Shown here piece by piece: positions 48,601 to 60,030 of a stretch of DNA of 64,000 nt (the first letter of the stretch is position 1; every line of letters begins with the position of its first letter). The notes beneath the pieces are model-generated. The model was not told the DNA's origin. It did no database searches and saw nothing but the letters and a program-made list of their open reading frames with translations. Location of the stretch: the NCBI GenBank assembly GCA_019916065.1, contig CM034233.1, forward strand, positions 43,106,750 through 43,170,749, written 5' to 3'. This DNA comes from Vitellaria paradoxa (taxonomy: Eukaryota > Streptophyta > Magnoliopsida > Ericales > Sapotaceae). The position numbers were made by a program, and so were the translations under genes.

Positions 48601-50404
48601 ATTCATGATAGCTAGATTCTTTATGATAGCTAGCTTTTACTCAAAATTGTGCACTTTGACCTTGAATATAGTGGAGACTTATGCTACAAGGGCTTTTAAG
48701 CCTTGAACGTTCTTTGAGAGTGAATTAACACTTGCCCTCTCTATATATAAGTCTTTCATAATCTCCTTTAAAAGCTTTATTATTTTTTATTTGAATCATG
48801 TTGAGAAACACATTTAAAAATTAGCAATGAATTTTATTAAACTTCATATGAATTATATGGAACTTAGGACATGAAACTAGGCCATCTTTGTGATTTCCTT
48901 TTTTTTTTTTTTTTTAATCTTAATGTCTATTCTTGGATCACATTATCCCTAGTAGCTAGGTTGAGCCTTATAAAATGATAAAAAATTTCTTTTGATTAGC
49001 CATAAAATTCAACCAAACCTTAAAAAAAAAAATATTTATTGCTAACCATAATGTCCTAGAGAAAAAATGTCGAGTTTTAATGAAGGATATAGTTGAGATT
49101 GAAAGGAGAGTTGAAAAAGGGCAACCTACTCAACTAATTACAAAATTCAAAAGTGTGTAAAAAGACCTTCCAAAAAAAAGTGTGTAAAAAGAAACAAAAG
49201 AGTCATCTTGTAATGTCAGTTTTCAAAGTTATAAATCTTTTTGAGATAAGAAAAAAGAAAGAAAAGAAAAATCATGAAACTTACCAATAAAAAAAAGGAT
49301 AAATCTCTACATTGAAAGGGATTAAAACTTGGTTGTTAGTTGAAATACAAAGGAAGTATGAAAAAAATAAGGGTGAGATTTTTTTTTTTTTTGGATAATT
49401 AAAAATAGGAGTGAGATTGATTAGGTAAAACAAGATTTTTTAGTACATTTCTTGAATAATTCCATCCTTTTCTTGGTTCCTCATTAAAGCCGACTCTATT
49501 ACAACCAAAATAAAGTCCTAGTAGATCCTTTATGCATGAAGCTTAAACTGAAGTTTTTTAAAATGAATTACTATTATAAGTTTCTCTAATGCACGAATCA
49601 TTCTTTTCATAAAGATCTGCTGATACATTGAATTTGAATTAAATATTCCATTTTTGGCAAAAGAAGACATTTCATTTGAAATTTCTTGGACATTTACTCT
49701 TACATAGATGCCTTCTAACTGTGAACTTGATATTTATATTTCACTGAGAGGGAATTCCAAGTGAGATTTGAAGTCAAAGCTTAAAGAGATTAGTGACACA
49801 ATTTGAGTAAGGATTGAACTTGTTTAATGATTGTTTAACGATGAATTAAATTGAATGGAATAAGTTGGTTTCTTGTGGATTAAGGAGTGACGGTTTCTTT
49901 AAACCTCTATACAAAATTGTTATTGTTTTGTGGGTGATGAGTTGAGAAATTGTGATAAAATTGTTTCACCATGTTTTTTAGTAAGCTCATTCTAAGTTTT
50001 GAGGATTAATTGTTGAATATTATAAATGCCTCCATGCTAGGGACTAGCAATGTCCAATCTAGGGAGAGTGATTAATCATATAAAATGCAATGTATTAACC
50101 TAATTCATGATTAATTACTTATTAATTAGATATTATAATTGATTAGTTACTAATATAAACCAATTTCTTCCTAATTGAAGGAAAGAAAGCCAAAAAGGAC
50201 CTAAATGATCACAAAGGATTGCAAAAAGGTCAAAAATGCCAATATTGTTTAGCCCCAACCTGGATGCCACTATTCGCACGAGCATTCAAATGACAAAGAG
50301 CATGTTCAGGGAATTTATTGAAAAAATGGCTAAGTTTTGATATACAATGTAGACCCCAATCCAGATAACGCCTTGTTCATATCCATGTGTGGATGACAGA
50401 AGCT
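48601..50404. other. Intergenic sequence without recognised genes
   Basis: AT-rich sequence with homopolymer T runs (48901-48916, 49380-49392). From about 50240 it contains 'attcgcacgag' and 'aatggctaa' words that recur in the 299 bp repeat that follows, so 50.2-50.7 kb is probably one repetitive host sequence, possibly an Athila/Tat-type LTR. Confidence 0.4.
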
Positions 50405-50703
50405 AAGCGTCCGAGAAAACATCAAAAATATTCTAAGTATGGAAGATCATGTGAACACTAGTCTAGATGACTACCCGTGCGAAGGTTGGTACGAATGACA
50501 AAAGACATGCAATCCAAAGACTAATAAAAAATTGGCTAAATGTGGAAGACCTTCCAAACGACCTTTTAACTTCCAAATAACAGGTTTTAGTTGCCGAACT
50601 CTAAGGGTTTCCATTACGTTGCAATAAACCTCAAGCATTTTGGGGGCTGATTAAGAGGGTTTTAAGACTCTCTTATATATACCCTCGCCAATTCCCTCTT
50701 TGG
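50405..50703 (+). repeat. 299 bp direct repeat, copy 1 (left flank of the endogenous virus)
   Basis: Starts 'aagcgtccgag' and ends 'attccctctttgg'. Copy 2 is 57372-57670. The two are the same length and differ at three positions by eye (acccg/gcccg near 50473, acatg/acttg near 50510, agagg/agaag near 50655). It contains a TATA-like 'cttatatatacc' near its end. It lacks the TG...CA ends and adjoining PBS expected of viral LTRs, and caulimovirids have none, so it is duplicated host sequence. Confidence 0.93.
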
Positions 50704-51570
50704 GGAGCTGTTCGTCTAGCTCTTACTTTCCATAGCAGAAAAGGTTTACCAGTTGTTTCCCGTATAGCTCTTCTTGATTCTACCTTTGTACAGTATCAAC
50801 ATACTTGTATTGGAACTGTCCAAACCACCTTAAATGCTGGAACCATTATGGTCACCTTTTTCCCTAACTTCAACATGTCCCTCCGAGATCCACACTTGCT
50901 TTCAGCTTTGAAAGTCCAAATCCAACTCACTGGAGCAGAACAAGTAGACTCCAGAATTGCTGCCACCTTACACTACCAGATGGTCTACAGAGTCCAAGAC
51001 CATGCTTGGGATCTTCCTACTTCCCTTACCAGTCCATCCACAGATGCTATTTTCCTTGATATTGATACCCATGGTATTTCTCACTGTACCTATGTCCCAC
51101 GCCAAATCTCTAAAGAGGAATTGGCCAAACTACTTCCTACTTCTTGGGTCACCAATTATGAACAATTTCGTACCCAGAACCAAACCATTCAAACTTCTGA
51201 CCCCAAATTTATCCGTAACCCTGATGGCTCCGTTCAGATTGAGTTTCCAACTCACCAAGACCCTGCTATAAACTGTCCGATCTTTCCTACTGAAATCAAC
51301 ATCATAGAGAGAAACCTCCTGGTTCACTCTTTCGATGGTGATGGTCATGAAGTCTACAACGGCCGCGATTTTCGCGATCATATTTGGTATGATCTTGATT
51401 GTGACTGCCAAGCCTGCCAAGATCAACCAACCTGGCTCATTAATGACGATGACAGTGATGAAGAAAGAAGGCAAGAACGCCTTGAAAGACGTCGTTTCAG
51501 ACGGCAACGACTCCGTGAGATGGATCCTAATTATGTAGCAGAACAAAGGGCAAAAAGAGAGAGGAGATGA
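50704..51570 (+). pseudogene. Viral movement protein-like region, 5' truncated
   Basis: The frame is open from the very edge of the insert (50704) to a TGA at 51568-51570. It contains a 30K-type movement-protein pattern with LLDS, CIGT and FPNFNMSLRDP motifs. The first ATG at 50848 is internal to the domain, so the natural start is lost. The end is strongly basic (RRRFRRQRLRE). The same frame continues after the TGA, so the stop is a lesion in a longer polyprotein frame. In living relatives this protein moves virus between cells. Confidence 0.78.
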
Positions 51571-52662
51571 GCAAGAAAAGCCACCAAAGAAGAATCACTC
51601 AGACATCCCAGAAACCTGGAGAGATGCAAACCACCTAATGAGATCCAGTCCCCACAAAACCATCCATCGTCTGATTCTCTTCTTATTCCTAAAGATTGCT
51701 ATATGCTCCATCCATATGAGACAGACTTTCCCCCTCTTCGGGATTATGATTTCCCTCAGGAAGGCACTACTCATGCATGGAAAATCAAACATCCTACTGC
51801 TGTTGATAGCCAAGGTCAAAAGAAAAAGATCTCAGCCACCGAAGCTGCTCTCAACTGGCAAGCTGAAAATGCTAAAGCTCAGAATCAGGCCCTCACTCGC
51901 CTCACTGAAAAGCAAGAGACAATCCAACAAGCTGTTTCTACCAGATTTGATACTCTTGAAGCCTTGACAGCAGATCTTAAAGCCAATATAGAAAGCCTGC
52001 ATCATCAACTTATGGCCTTAGCAACCTCGGGCAAGGATTTCAGAAGAACGTCCCAATTATTAGCCTCTGGAGAACAAAAGAAGAGAGATCTTGAAAATCA
52101 GCTTCATTCCCTTGAAAGACAACTCCATGAAAAACAACAAGCTGCCTCTTACCCATTACCAGTTCAAGTTTTAAAACCATTCTCTTCTCTACCCATCAAT
52201 GATCCATTTTTCACTATTCCTAAGCCTCAACCAGCTCTCTTTCAAACTAAACCCCCTCTTCAACCTCTTTCTACCTTTTCGTTAGAATATAACCCTTTCC
52301 AACCTTTGGTACCTCCTTCCTTACCTTTGAGACCACCTAAACAAGTTTATAAACCAAAATCACACTTTTCCCACACACCTCCCACACCTTCTTCTCCAAC
52401 TCCACCAATCCAACATGTTCCTATTTCAGTCTCTACATCTCAACCCCACTTATCTAAGCAACCCATCAGCCTTCATCCAACAGTACCAGATACTACCACT
52501 GGCGCCTCTAGTAAAGCTCCAGTTATATTTCCTATTCAACCCCCCTCCTTAAATCCCATTTCTTCATTTTTACGGAGTAAGACCCTACAATCCCCACCTA
52601 AAACCCTAACCTTATTTGATCCAGTTTCAATCTTTCAGAACTTGAAGATGTGGACAACCTAA
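51571..52662 (+). pseudogene. Viral coiled-coil and Pro-rich region
   Basis: In frame with the movement-protein region. From about 51703 a stretch with heptads (residues such as LTRLTEKQETIQQAV and LEALTADLKANIESLHHQL) runs to about 52130, followed by a long Pro/Ser/Thr-rich part to 52662. Caulimovirid coiled-coil proteins bridge virion and movement protein; such a role here is inference. A frame change near 52.62-52.65 kb separates it from the capsid region. Confidence 0.7.
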
Positions 52663-53738
52663 TCTCTTCATTGTCATCTTCTCCAGTGTCCAGTAACACT
52701 ACTGACACTGAATCCTCAATTCCCCAAAAATTGTTTATGGTTAACCCTAGTAATGAAGGTACTTCTACCTCTCCTCCAAGAGGAGTCTCCCATGATGAAC
52801 CTTTTCATGAAGAACCTGAAGTTGAATCCCCTGAACCTGCCACTCTGCCACAAACTCTTCCATCTGATGTAAAGAAACATTTCACTCTTGATGATGTCCC
52901 TCCCTCTAAATGGCGAGATATCTTCTTTGAGATGCACTCATGGCTCCAATCAGAAATGCACCACCCTGGTATGACTTTTGCTAATGCTCTTCAACGCCTT
53001 ATAGCCAGATTCCAAGGCAGATTACGAGACTGGTGGATTACTCTTGGAGAATACCGCCAGATGCAAATTTACCAGGTTACAAATATGGATTCATTCTTGT
53101 CTCACCTTTATAGTTAATTCTTAGGAATTCCAGATCATTTCCTTACTCAAGCAAGAGAAGATTATTTACACATGAAGTGTTGCTCCTTTGACAGAAAAGA
53201 TTTAGAAAAACACTACAATCCGATGTCAAAGCTCTTCTATTTGCTAAAAGGAATGGATGATCCAAATCTCAAGCAAGTTTTTCTCAATTCTCTCCCTGAA
53301 CCACTAGGGAAAGAAAGTACTAAAGTCATGCAGACCCGAGGTCTTGAGCTCCAGGCAATCTCCTTTTGTGAAATTTACCAAATTTCTTTACAAGCCCTAG
53401 AATGTCTCTGTAATCAAAGAAAGTTCCTCCAGGATGTTGAAAGAACTGGCAAAAGACTAGGCCGTGCTTGTGACCGCCCGGACCTGAAGATCAAATGCTA
53501 TGGTGATGATCAGTGTGACTGTTCCACTAAAAAGCCCAGACATTTCAAGCGACGAACCTTCCGACGGACTCTTAAACTGAAAAGGCCCAGAAAAGTCAAA
53601 TGGAGATTTTTTCGAAAAAAGAAGTTCCCTGGCAAAGGCAAGTCTACTGATCGTTGTTTTGTCTGTGGTAAGCAAGGTCATTCTGCTAAAGATTGCAAAG
53701 ATCACAAGAAAAAGAAAAAAACTTGTTGCTCAACTTGA
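52626..53738 (+). pseudogene. Viral capsid region with CCHC zinc knuckle
   Basis: An acidic Ser/Glu/Pro-rich start, then the core with WRDIFFEMHSW (about 52912) and RDWWITLGEYRQMQ (about 53026), a TAA at 53115-53117 in frame, more core (53172 on; QAREDYLHMKCCSF spans the region before and after 53172), a Lys/Arg-rich block (53545-53640) and the knuckle CFVCGKQGHSAKDC (53655-53696). The frame changes at an A7 run (53715-53721). The knuckle and basic block would bind viral nucleic acid in a functional relative. Confidence 0.82.
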
Positions 53739-55578
53739 AAAATTTCATTCCCTTGACTCCAGTGATCTTGAATCTCTCTTTTCCCTTGATGATGAGCCCA
53801 ATGAAGAAACACTATGTGCTATCTCTTGCCCTCTTACTGAAACCTCTTCTACTCCATCTTCTGACTCAGACATATACCCTATTCAACCCATTAATCAGAT
53901 TCAGCTCAGTCCCAATGCCAAGATTCATATCCTCTTGGACAAATACTCAAAACCTTTACCTGTTATAGCCTTTTTTGATACAGGAGCCGCATGCTCTATC
54001 ATAAACCCTGACCTTTTACCACCAACTCACTGGCATACCTGTTCACAAGATTTCCGAGCTGCCAATGGCGAAAGATTCACAATCACCCAAATTAGTAAAC
54101 CCATCCTCATTAAATTGTTCCCAAACCTGATCCTAAAAAAGAAAGTTTATGGTTCTTATTTACCAGCCAAAGATTTCCTTGTTGGATTTGATATCCTACA
54201 AGAATTACCCAGAATCAAATGGTCACCCTCTGGTTTAGCCTACAAAACCTTTACCCTTCCATGGTCTCCCTTACCTCATCTTTACCTTACCCAACCCTTC
54301 GAAACCATCCAAGCCTGGCTCATAGAATTCTCTTGTGTTGAGTCCCATACAACCTTTTTGAAAAAATGTCCAAACCCTCTCTGGAAAAACCCTGATTTCT
54401 TTGTTACCCTACCCTTTAAAAAGAATGAAGACATAAACCCAACTAAAGCCAGTCATAGTGGAATGACTCCTGAACACTATGAACTAGCTACTGCAGAACT
54501 TTCCCAGCTCCAAGCTGAAGGTCTTATTGAACCCACTGTTTCCCAATGGGCTTGTGAAGCTTTTTATGTCAACAAGCACTCTGAACAAGTTCGAGGAAAA
54601 ATGAGATTGGCCGTCAACTACCAACCCTTGAACCAGTTCCTGCTTGATGATAAATTCCCTCTGCCCAATCGCCCGTTCTTATTCAAACGATTGGCTCAAG
54701 CAAAAATATTTTCAAAGTTTGATTTAAAGGCTGGCTTTTGGCAACTGGGAATCCACCCTGATGAAAGACACAAGACTGCTTTCTGTCTTCCAAATCACCA
54801 CTTCCAATGGACTGTTATGCCGTTTGGTCTGAAGATTGCACCCTCATTCTTCCAAAGAGCTATGGTGAAAATTTTTAAACCCCTGGAATCTGACACATTA
54901 ATTTATATTGATGATATCCTACTGTTCTCACCTACAGAAGCACATCACCAAAACCTGCTTGAAAAGTTTCAATCACTCCTTGTTCAATATGGAGTAATGC
55001 TTTCAGAAAAGAAGATGGTTATCGGACAACCTACTGTTGATTTTCTTGGGATGACAATCACCAAAGGGAAATTCCAGCTTCAACCTCACATTTGTCACCA
55101 TCTCCACCAGTTCCCTGATCAACTCAACTCAGCCAAACAAGTTCAATAATTCTTAGGAGTTGTGAACTACATGTGAGATTTTGTCCCCAAAATTGCTCAG
55201 TTTGTTTCCCCACTCTCCAAGCTTCTTAAGAAAAATTCTTTTCAATGGACAGATGAACAAACCAAGGCAGTTCAGTCTCTCAAAGCCAAAGCAAAGATAT
55301 TCCCAACTCTGTAAATTCCTCGCCCTGATAGCAAATTTATTCTTCAAACAGATGCAAGAAACCAGTACTGGGGTGCTGCTCTCCTCACTGATACCAATGG
55401 CAAAAGGAATATCTGTGCTTATGCAAGTGGACAATTCAAACCCTCTGAACAACATTATCATTCAACATTCAAAGAAATTCTTGCTGTTCGCCGAGGTATT
55501 GAAAAGTTCCAATTTCATCTCATTGGATGCAGATTTCTTATCGAAATGGATATGTCTTCCTTTCCAAAAATGCTTTAA
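53722..55578 (+). pseudogene. Viral aspartic protease, reverse transcriptase and RNase H
   Basis: The protease active site FFDTGAAC is at 53974-53997 (DTG 53977-53985). The reverse transcriptase has VNYQPLNQFL, SKFDLKAGFWQL, VMPFGLKIAPSFFQRAM and the catalytic YIDDILLF (YIDD 54904-54915). RNase H follows with a Thr-Asp-Ala-Arg start (about 55348) and ASGQFKPSEQHYH (about 55426). In-frame stops occur at 55147-55149, 55174-55176, 55312-55314 and 55576-55578. Up to 55146 the frame is open for 496 codons, so damage is concentrated at the RT-RNase H connection. In functional relatives this enzyme turns the terminally redundant RNA into circular DNA. Confidence 0.9.
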
Positions 55579-56797
55579 CTCAAAAGGAAAACACTCCCTA
55601 ATGCTCAACTCCTCAGATGGGCAGAATGGTTTTCTCAATGGAAATTTTGAGGTCAAACACCTTCAAGGAAAAAGAAATGTTCTTGTAGATTTTCTTTCCA
55701 GAAACCCAGTCCAAACCAACTCAGTTGTTCCCTGCATTTGTACCATAACCTCTTATCCAAACCATCCCTCTTCCTCTACTGGTCCACAACCAGATCCTCC
55801 CCCACCAGATCCTCCAGATTCATCACATATCCCTGTCCAACCCATTTTCTCTGTATTTAATCTCCCTTCAGATATTCAATCCAGAATAATGAGTCGTACA
55901 AGATCACCACCTAGCCATTCCACACTAAATTGGCTAAGGTTCCTCACCGTCTTGATATCCAAACATGGTTTATGTCTCAAAGGTCTGATTTTCCCTGTTG
56001 ATAACCCTTTTCTCACCATATTTCAAGTCAGAAACGAATACAATTTACCAAAAGAGGCATTATGCTTTTTCTAGTATCTTTGTGAAGAATATACCATCCC
56101 CTTCCTCTTTGATTCATGGTCCCTCTCAGCCTACCTATTACAATCAACCCTCCCTAATTCCAGACCTAATCCAAACCCCCGAGCATGGAATCTCCTCACC
56201 CTACTAACTTGGTTCCATCCTATTGAGACATGGCTAGCATTACTTAGAACCCATAATCATAAATATGTCCTTATTACCCTCCGAAAAGAACCTGTCTTTT
56301 TCCCACCGGATACCATTTTCCCAGTCGATCCCCCTGATAATCCCCATCTTGCACAGTCCTTAAACCCTAATATCTCCCTTTACTATTTCCATAATTGTGG
56401 GCATATCAGAGCTTATTATGAACACAACCTAGCCAACTACACCATCCGAAGAAACCGCCACCTTGATTGGTTCCCATTTCTCCAAACCATGATTATGCTT
56501 AACCACAGAGAACAGTACCAGCTTCCCCTTGATCAGTTAGTTACTAACTATCAATGGAAGTTTTCTCATTCAGATGAATCCAAGCTCATCCAGACCCTGT
56601 TTGAACACATCCAGAAACAGTATCCTACTTTTGAAATTACAGAGATGCTCAGTGCTATCACCATGCACCGCCACATCTCTCACATCTTCTGCCGAGGACC
56701 CAGCTGGCGTCCCTACTTTCCTCTGGATCAAGATAACCCTTCAGATGATGATGAACCCCCAGAATTTCTCCAACACAGCAGCACTGAAAGTGATTAA
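55579..56797 (+). pseudogene. Viral C-terminal region of unknown function
   Basis: After a frame change near 55.65 kb (T run), the frame continues through the end of RNase H (VKHLQGKRNVLVDFLSRNP), a Pro-rich linker and a stop at 56072-56074. An open 240-codon stretch to TAA 56795-56797 follows. That last part has no motif I know; visible are HNCGHIRAYYEHN, RRNRHLDWFP and an acidic end (DNPSDDDEPPEF). It lies in the position of an extra C-terminal protein or domain seen in florendovirus-like genomes. Confidence 0.6.
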
Positions 56798-56964
56798 TTC
56801 CTGACCCCTACCAAGTCGTGCGCCTTATCCTGCATTTCCAGCTGCATGTCTAATGTGTAATCAATTAAAAAGGGCGTCCTTTTGTCTGATATTCCGGCCG
56901 CTGTCTATCAAAACTTTTGGTTCTTATGTTTTTGTCAAAAAGCCTGTAAAAATATCCGAGAAGT

Positions 56965-57132
56965 ACTGTAGCAATGTACTGTAGCGATATACTGTAGCGT
57001 CAATCACTATTATGTCGGCAACTGTAGCAATGTCACCGTAGCAATCAGTCTGTCAAGCTGTCACTGTAGCTGTCGGGTACTGTAGCAAGTTGAAAAAAAA
57101 ATCTCTCCAGCTTGGTTGTTGGTCTATAAATA
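56965..57132 (+). promoter_or_regulatory. Pararetroviral promoter: ACTGTAGC repeats and TATA box
   Basis: Five exact copies of ACTGTAGC and further near-copies such as ACCGTAGC lie between 56965 and 57086, some spaced about 13-16 bp apart. They are followed at 57125-57132 by TATAAATA. The block sits after the last reading frame and before the leader, the expected place of the genomic RNA promoter. Binding factors are unknown. Confidence 0.65.
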
Positions 57133-57371
57133 CCATCCTTCCCCTATATGTAACGGCAGAGTGAACGAAGGCGAAGAACCTTGTTATCTGCTGGTTGTTG
57201 CATTCTCTTGTTCAATAATATTATCAGTCTTTTGTAAGAATTTTGTCTTCCTCTTTTCTTTCTATTTTATTGTCTGTGTTTACTTTGTGTTGGAAACAAT
57301 TTATGTATAAAGTTCCTTCCAATCACTTCCTCATCACCCCCGCGTCTATGATCCTGCTTCCGTCTGTGTAG

Positions 57372-57670
57372 AAGCGTCCGAGAAAACATCAAAAATATTC
57401 TAAGTATGGAAGATCATGTGAACACTAGTCTAGATGACTGCCCGTGCGAAGGTTGGTACGAATGACAAAAGACTTGCAATCCAAAGACTAATAAAAAATT
57501 GGCTAAATGTGGAAGACCTTCCAAACGACCTTTTAACTTCCAAATAACAGGTTTTAGTTGCCGAACTCTAAGGGTTTCCATTACGTTGCAATAAACCTCA
57601 AGCATTTTGGGGGCTGATTAAGAAGGTTTTAAGACTCTCTTATATATACCCTCGCCAATTCCCTCTTTGG
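57372..57670 (+). repeat. 299 bp direct repeat, copy 2 (right flank of the endogenous virus)
   Basis: Near-identical partner of 50405-50703. The viral DNA ends at ...'ctgtgtag' and host sequence resumes 'aagcgtccgag'. Past 57670 the sequence continues 'aggtagatt', differing from the 'ggagctgtt' of the virus after copy 1, so the duplication boundary coincides with the virus boundary on both sides. Confidence 0.93.
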
Positions 57671-59100
57671 AGGTAGATTATAATTAGTTTAGAAGTAGAT
57701 TTTAGTTTTGCTATCACTTTTGTCTTCTTTAAGGAGTTTTTAGAAATTTCATATTGTTCTCGAGTTTGGTTGAATTGTGGAAGACAATTTTAGAGTTTTA
57801 ATAGAAGAATTTCTTTTCAAGTTCAAGCTTTGTTTAAATTATGGTGAGTTTTTCTTTTATCATGCATAGCTAATTTTTCTTTCCTTATTCTGGCTCAAGT
57901 AATGTTGTAAGAATATTTTTGATTAGCACTTTCTCAACCAAAGTACTTCAACTCTAAAACTTTATTGATATTAGAAACGATTACTCTCAAATTTTTGTAT
58001 AATCGAAATCTTAAGTTCATAATTAACACTCTGATTTTATATATCAAACTTGTGGGTTGCATATACGGAATACATGATTCAATGGCATGAACTCTTGAAT
58101 TGAACTTTGAAAACAAAAATTTGAGGAATTAATTCTAATTTTTATAATTTTTATTGAAAAGCATCCCAGCCAATTTGCACCGAGTGGTTTATTGGCTGAG
58201 TTATAAAATTAAGAAAGAAGAATCATTACTACCATACAACATGAATTGAACAAGGATAAGTAATTTTCAAGTTATTAATGTTAGTCCAAATTAATTCATA
58301 AATCACTTTCTAAGATATAATTTTCTTTTTTGTAAACTAAAATTTTCCACAAGAAAACTCTTAAAAAGATCAATAACAGTCCACTTTCCTCCCCGAGTTT
58401 ATCTTGAAATCTCAGGAGGTTTAAAATACTTGATTAACCCTCGTGGACTTGCGAGGTAATGTTTTTCAAACTGTTTTAAAGGTATAGGAAAAACTAGTCA
58501 AACAACAACCTTGTTTCATGCCTCTCATGCACACCACCTCTTGGTCTGCTACTTATGGTTGCTAGTTGGCATCTCTATGCGCAAGAAGCATAGCCTCACG
58601 TGCACACGACAGAGGGTTTCCCTATTTAAATCAAAATGTTTTCAAATATTTTCAAAAGTATCATTATTTAGTTATCTAAAATGATTTCAAAATAGATGTT
58701 TAAATGTGAAATTTGATGATGACAAATGAAATGAAAGATGATGATATGAGATGATGTTGTGACTTATGTTATGAAATGTGTTATAGCCCATATATGGTTA
58801 ATGAGATGAGATGGCCCGTGTGGCAATGGGATAATTATACTGACAATGATAATAAATTATGAAAATAGATAATGATATGTGATGTTGATTTTTGTGATAA
58901 AGGATACTAAAAATGGGAAGATATACACATGTTTTTGGGTTGAAATGACCTAAAAGCTACGCAGAGGTTAGTAGCCTACATAGCAACGTTAATCTCAGTT
59001 AATCATGATCATTAGATATTGGTCCATAAATAATAATGATGATTTGGTTAATCATGGCTATAGACACCCTTACTTAAAATCAAAATATTAAAAGTTTTTT
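57671..59100. other. Repetitive intergenic DNA, no gene
   Basis: 57671-57900 reads like the leader side of an LTR retrotransposon (T-rich, after the TATA-containing repeat). 58500-59050 contains words similar to the long LTRs at 43-48 kb ('cacgtgcacacgac', 'ctaaaagctacgcagagg'), suggesting another worn LTR piece. No coding motif is visible. Confidence 0.35.
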
Positions 59101-59942
59101 CTGTTAAATGATGCTTTAATGATTAAAATCGCTTAATTGTAGGAGAAGATAAAGTACCAAAATTCAACAGAAATAAACATTCAGCAAAAATATGCTCAGG
59201 TCCTTAGAAAATAGAGAAGTTAAGTTAAAAGCCCAGATCAAGGAAAAATGCCAACAAACTACACATATGCATGTAAGACAACAAACAAATAACTCCTGCA
59301 TTAATGAAATAGCCAGAGTCTAGAATCAACGGTCAATTTAGTCCAGAAGTTAAGAATAATCTCTACCGACGCACCTAAAAGGCAGTATAAATCGAATTCC
59401 CTAGATTAATCTAAAAATACACAAAAAGACATAAAACATCCTAGAACATGCTAAAGATGAATTTCATAAGGAGTAACCGGCAAACCATTGCATTTTTCCT
59501 CTCCATTTAAGACATTGTTAAAATCTTTTAAAAGAAGCCAGGGATGCTCCAATGTGTTGTTGAACTTACAAAGATTTTCCCAAAAAGGCCTTCTACCCAA
59601 AATTAGGTTATAAGCAAAAACAAAGCTGACACAAAATTTAATAGTAGTAACTTTGCAAGTAGCCAAGCAATGGATAACCTGTTCAGAAACTTCCACAACT
59701 TTTAAGTCAACTCTATCTTCTTTCCAAAGGATTAGTATCCTGCCATTAGGATTGTGTTGAAAGTTATCAACCACCTTCCATCTTCTAAATCTATACCTCA
59801 CAATATCCTTTATTCTTTGTTGCTTTAACTTAGTCTCCAAAATACCCATAACCACTACTTTATTCTTCTTTATGTGGTCTAAAATTCCATTATGTTTTAG
59901 GGACTTATTAAGGCCCCTAATGTTCCAAAATGAAACGATCAT
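59100..59942 (-). pseudogene. L1-type LINE ORF2: endonuclease N-terminus, truncated
   Basis: The minus-strand frame 59942-59451 (163 codons) begins MIVSFWNIRGLNKSLKH, the start of plant L1 ORF2 apurinic-type endonucleases. It includes ILETKLK (catalytic Glu context, about 59835) and a variant of the GDFN motif (KDFNNVLNGEEK, 59555-59520). Decayed endonuclease-like sequence may run to about 59.1 kb. No reverse transcriptase follows, so the 3' part is absent, which is unusual for LINEs. Confidence 0.75.
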
Positions 59943-60030
59943 TGCTAAGTTTGGGTAGGGGAGTTACCCCCCATATTAGCACAAAAAACTGACAGAGAGT
60001 TTGTAGCACCTGAATTGAGATTCTGTTTCT

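Larger units (their letters stand above)
50704..57371 (+). mobile_element. Endogenous pararetrovirus (Caulimoviridae; florendovirus/petuvirus-like), 6.67 kb
   Basis: The order on the plus strand is movement protein-like, coiled coil, capsid with CCHC zinc knuckle, aspartic protease, reverse transcriptase, RNase H, a C-terminal protein of unknown role, then a promoter-like region. There is no integrase and no LTR, as in plant pararetroviruses. The left end begins inside the movement-protein frame and the right end stops in the leader after the TATA box, so a circular genome was opened and a piece (leader with PBS and the protein start) is missing. Several stops and frameshifts make this copy defective. 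The affiliation is based on gene order and motif similarity. Confidence 0.88.

Noticed and set aside
51568..51570. TGA after the movement-protein region as a natural gene end
   Set aside because: The same frame stays open for 364 codons beyond it and encodes the coiled-coil region that follows in order, so it is more likely a lesion, though a genuine two-gene layout cannot be excluded.
53712..53724. A7 run at the viral capsid/protease border as a programmed ribosomal frameshift site
   Set aside because: The downstream frame is +1 relative to the upstream frame, whereas the A-rich heptamer would serve a -1 shift. Related viruses usually have one continuous frame, so a single-base indel in the A run is simpler.
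50405..57670. The 299 bp repeats as LTRs of a retrotransposon with viral-like genes
   Set aside because: They lack TG...CA ends, and neither a PBS after the left copy nor a purine tract before the right copy is seen. The enclosed genes have no integrase and follow caulimovirid order; the left viral frame is cut at the repeat edge.
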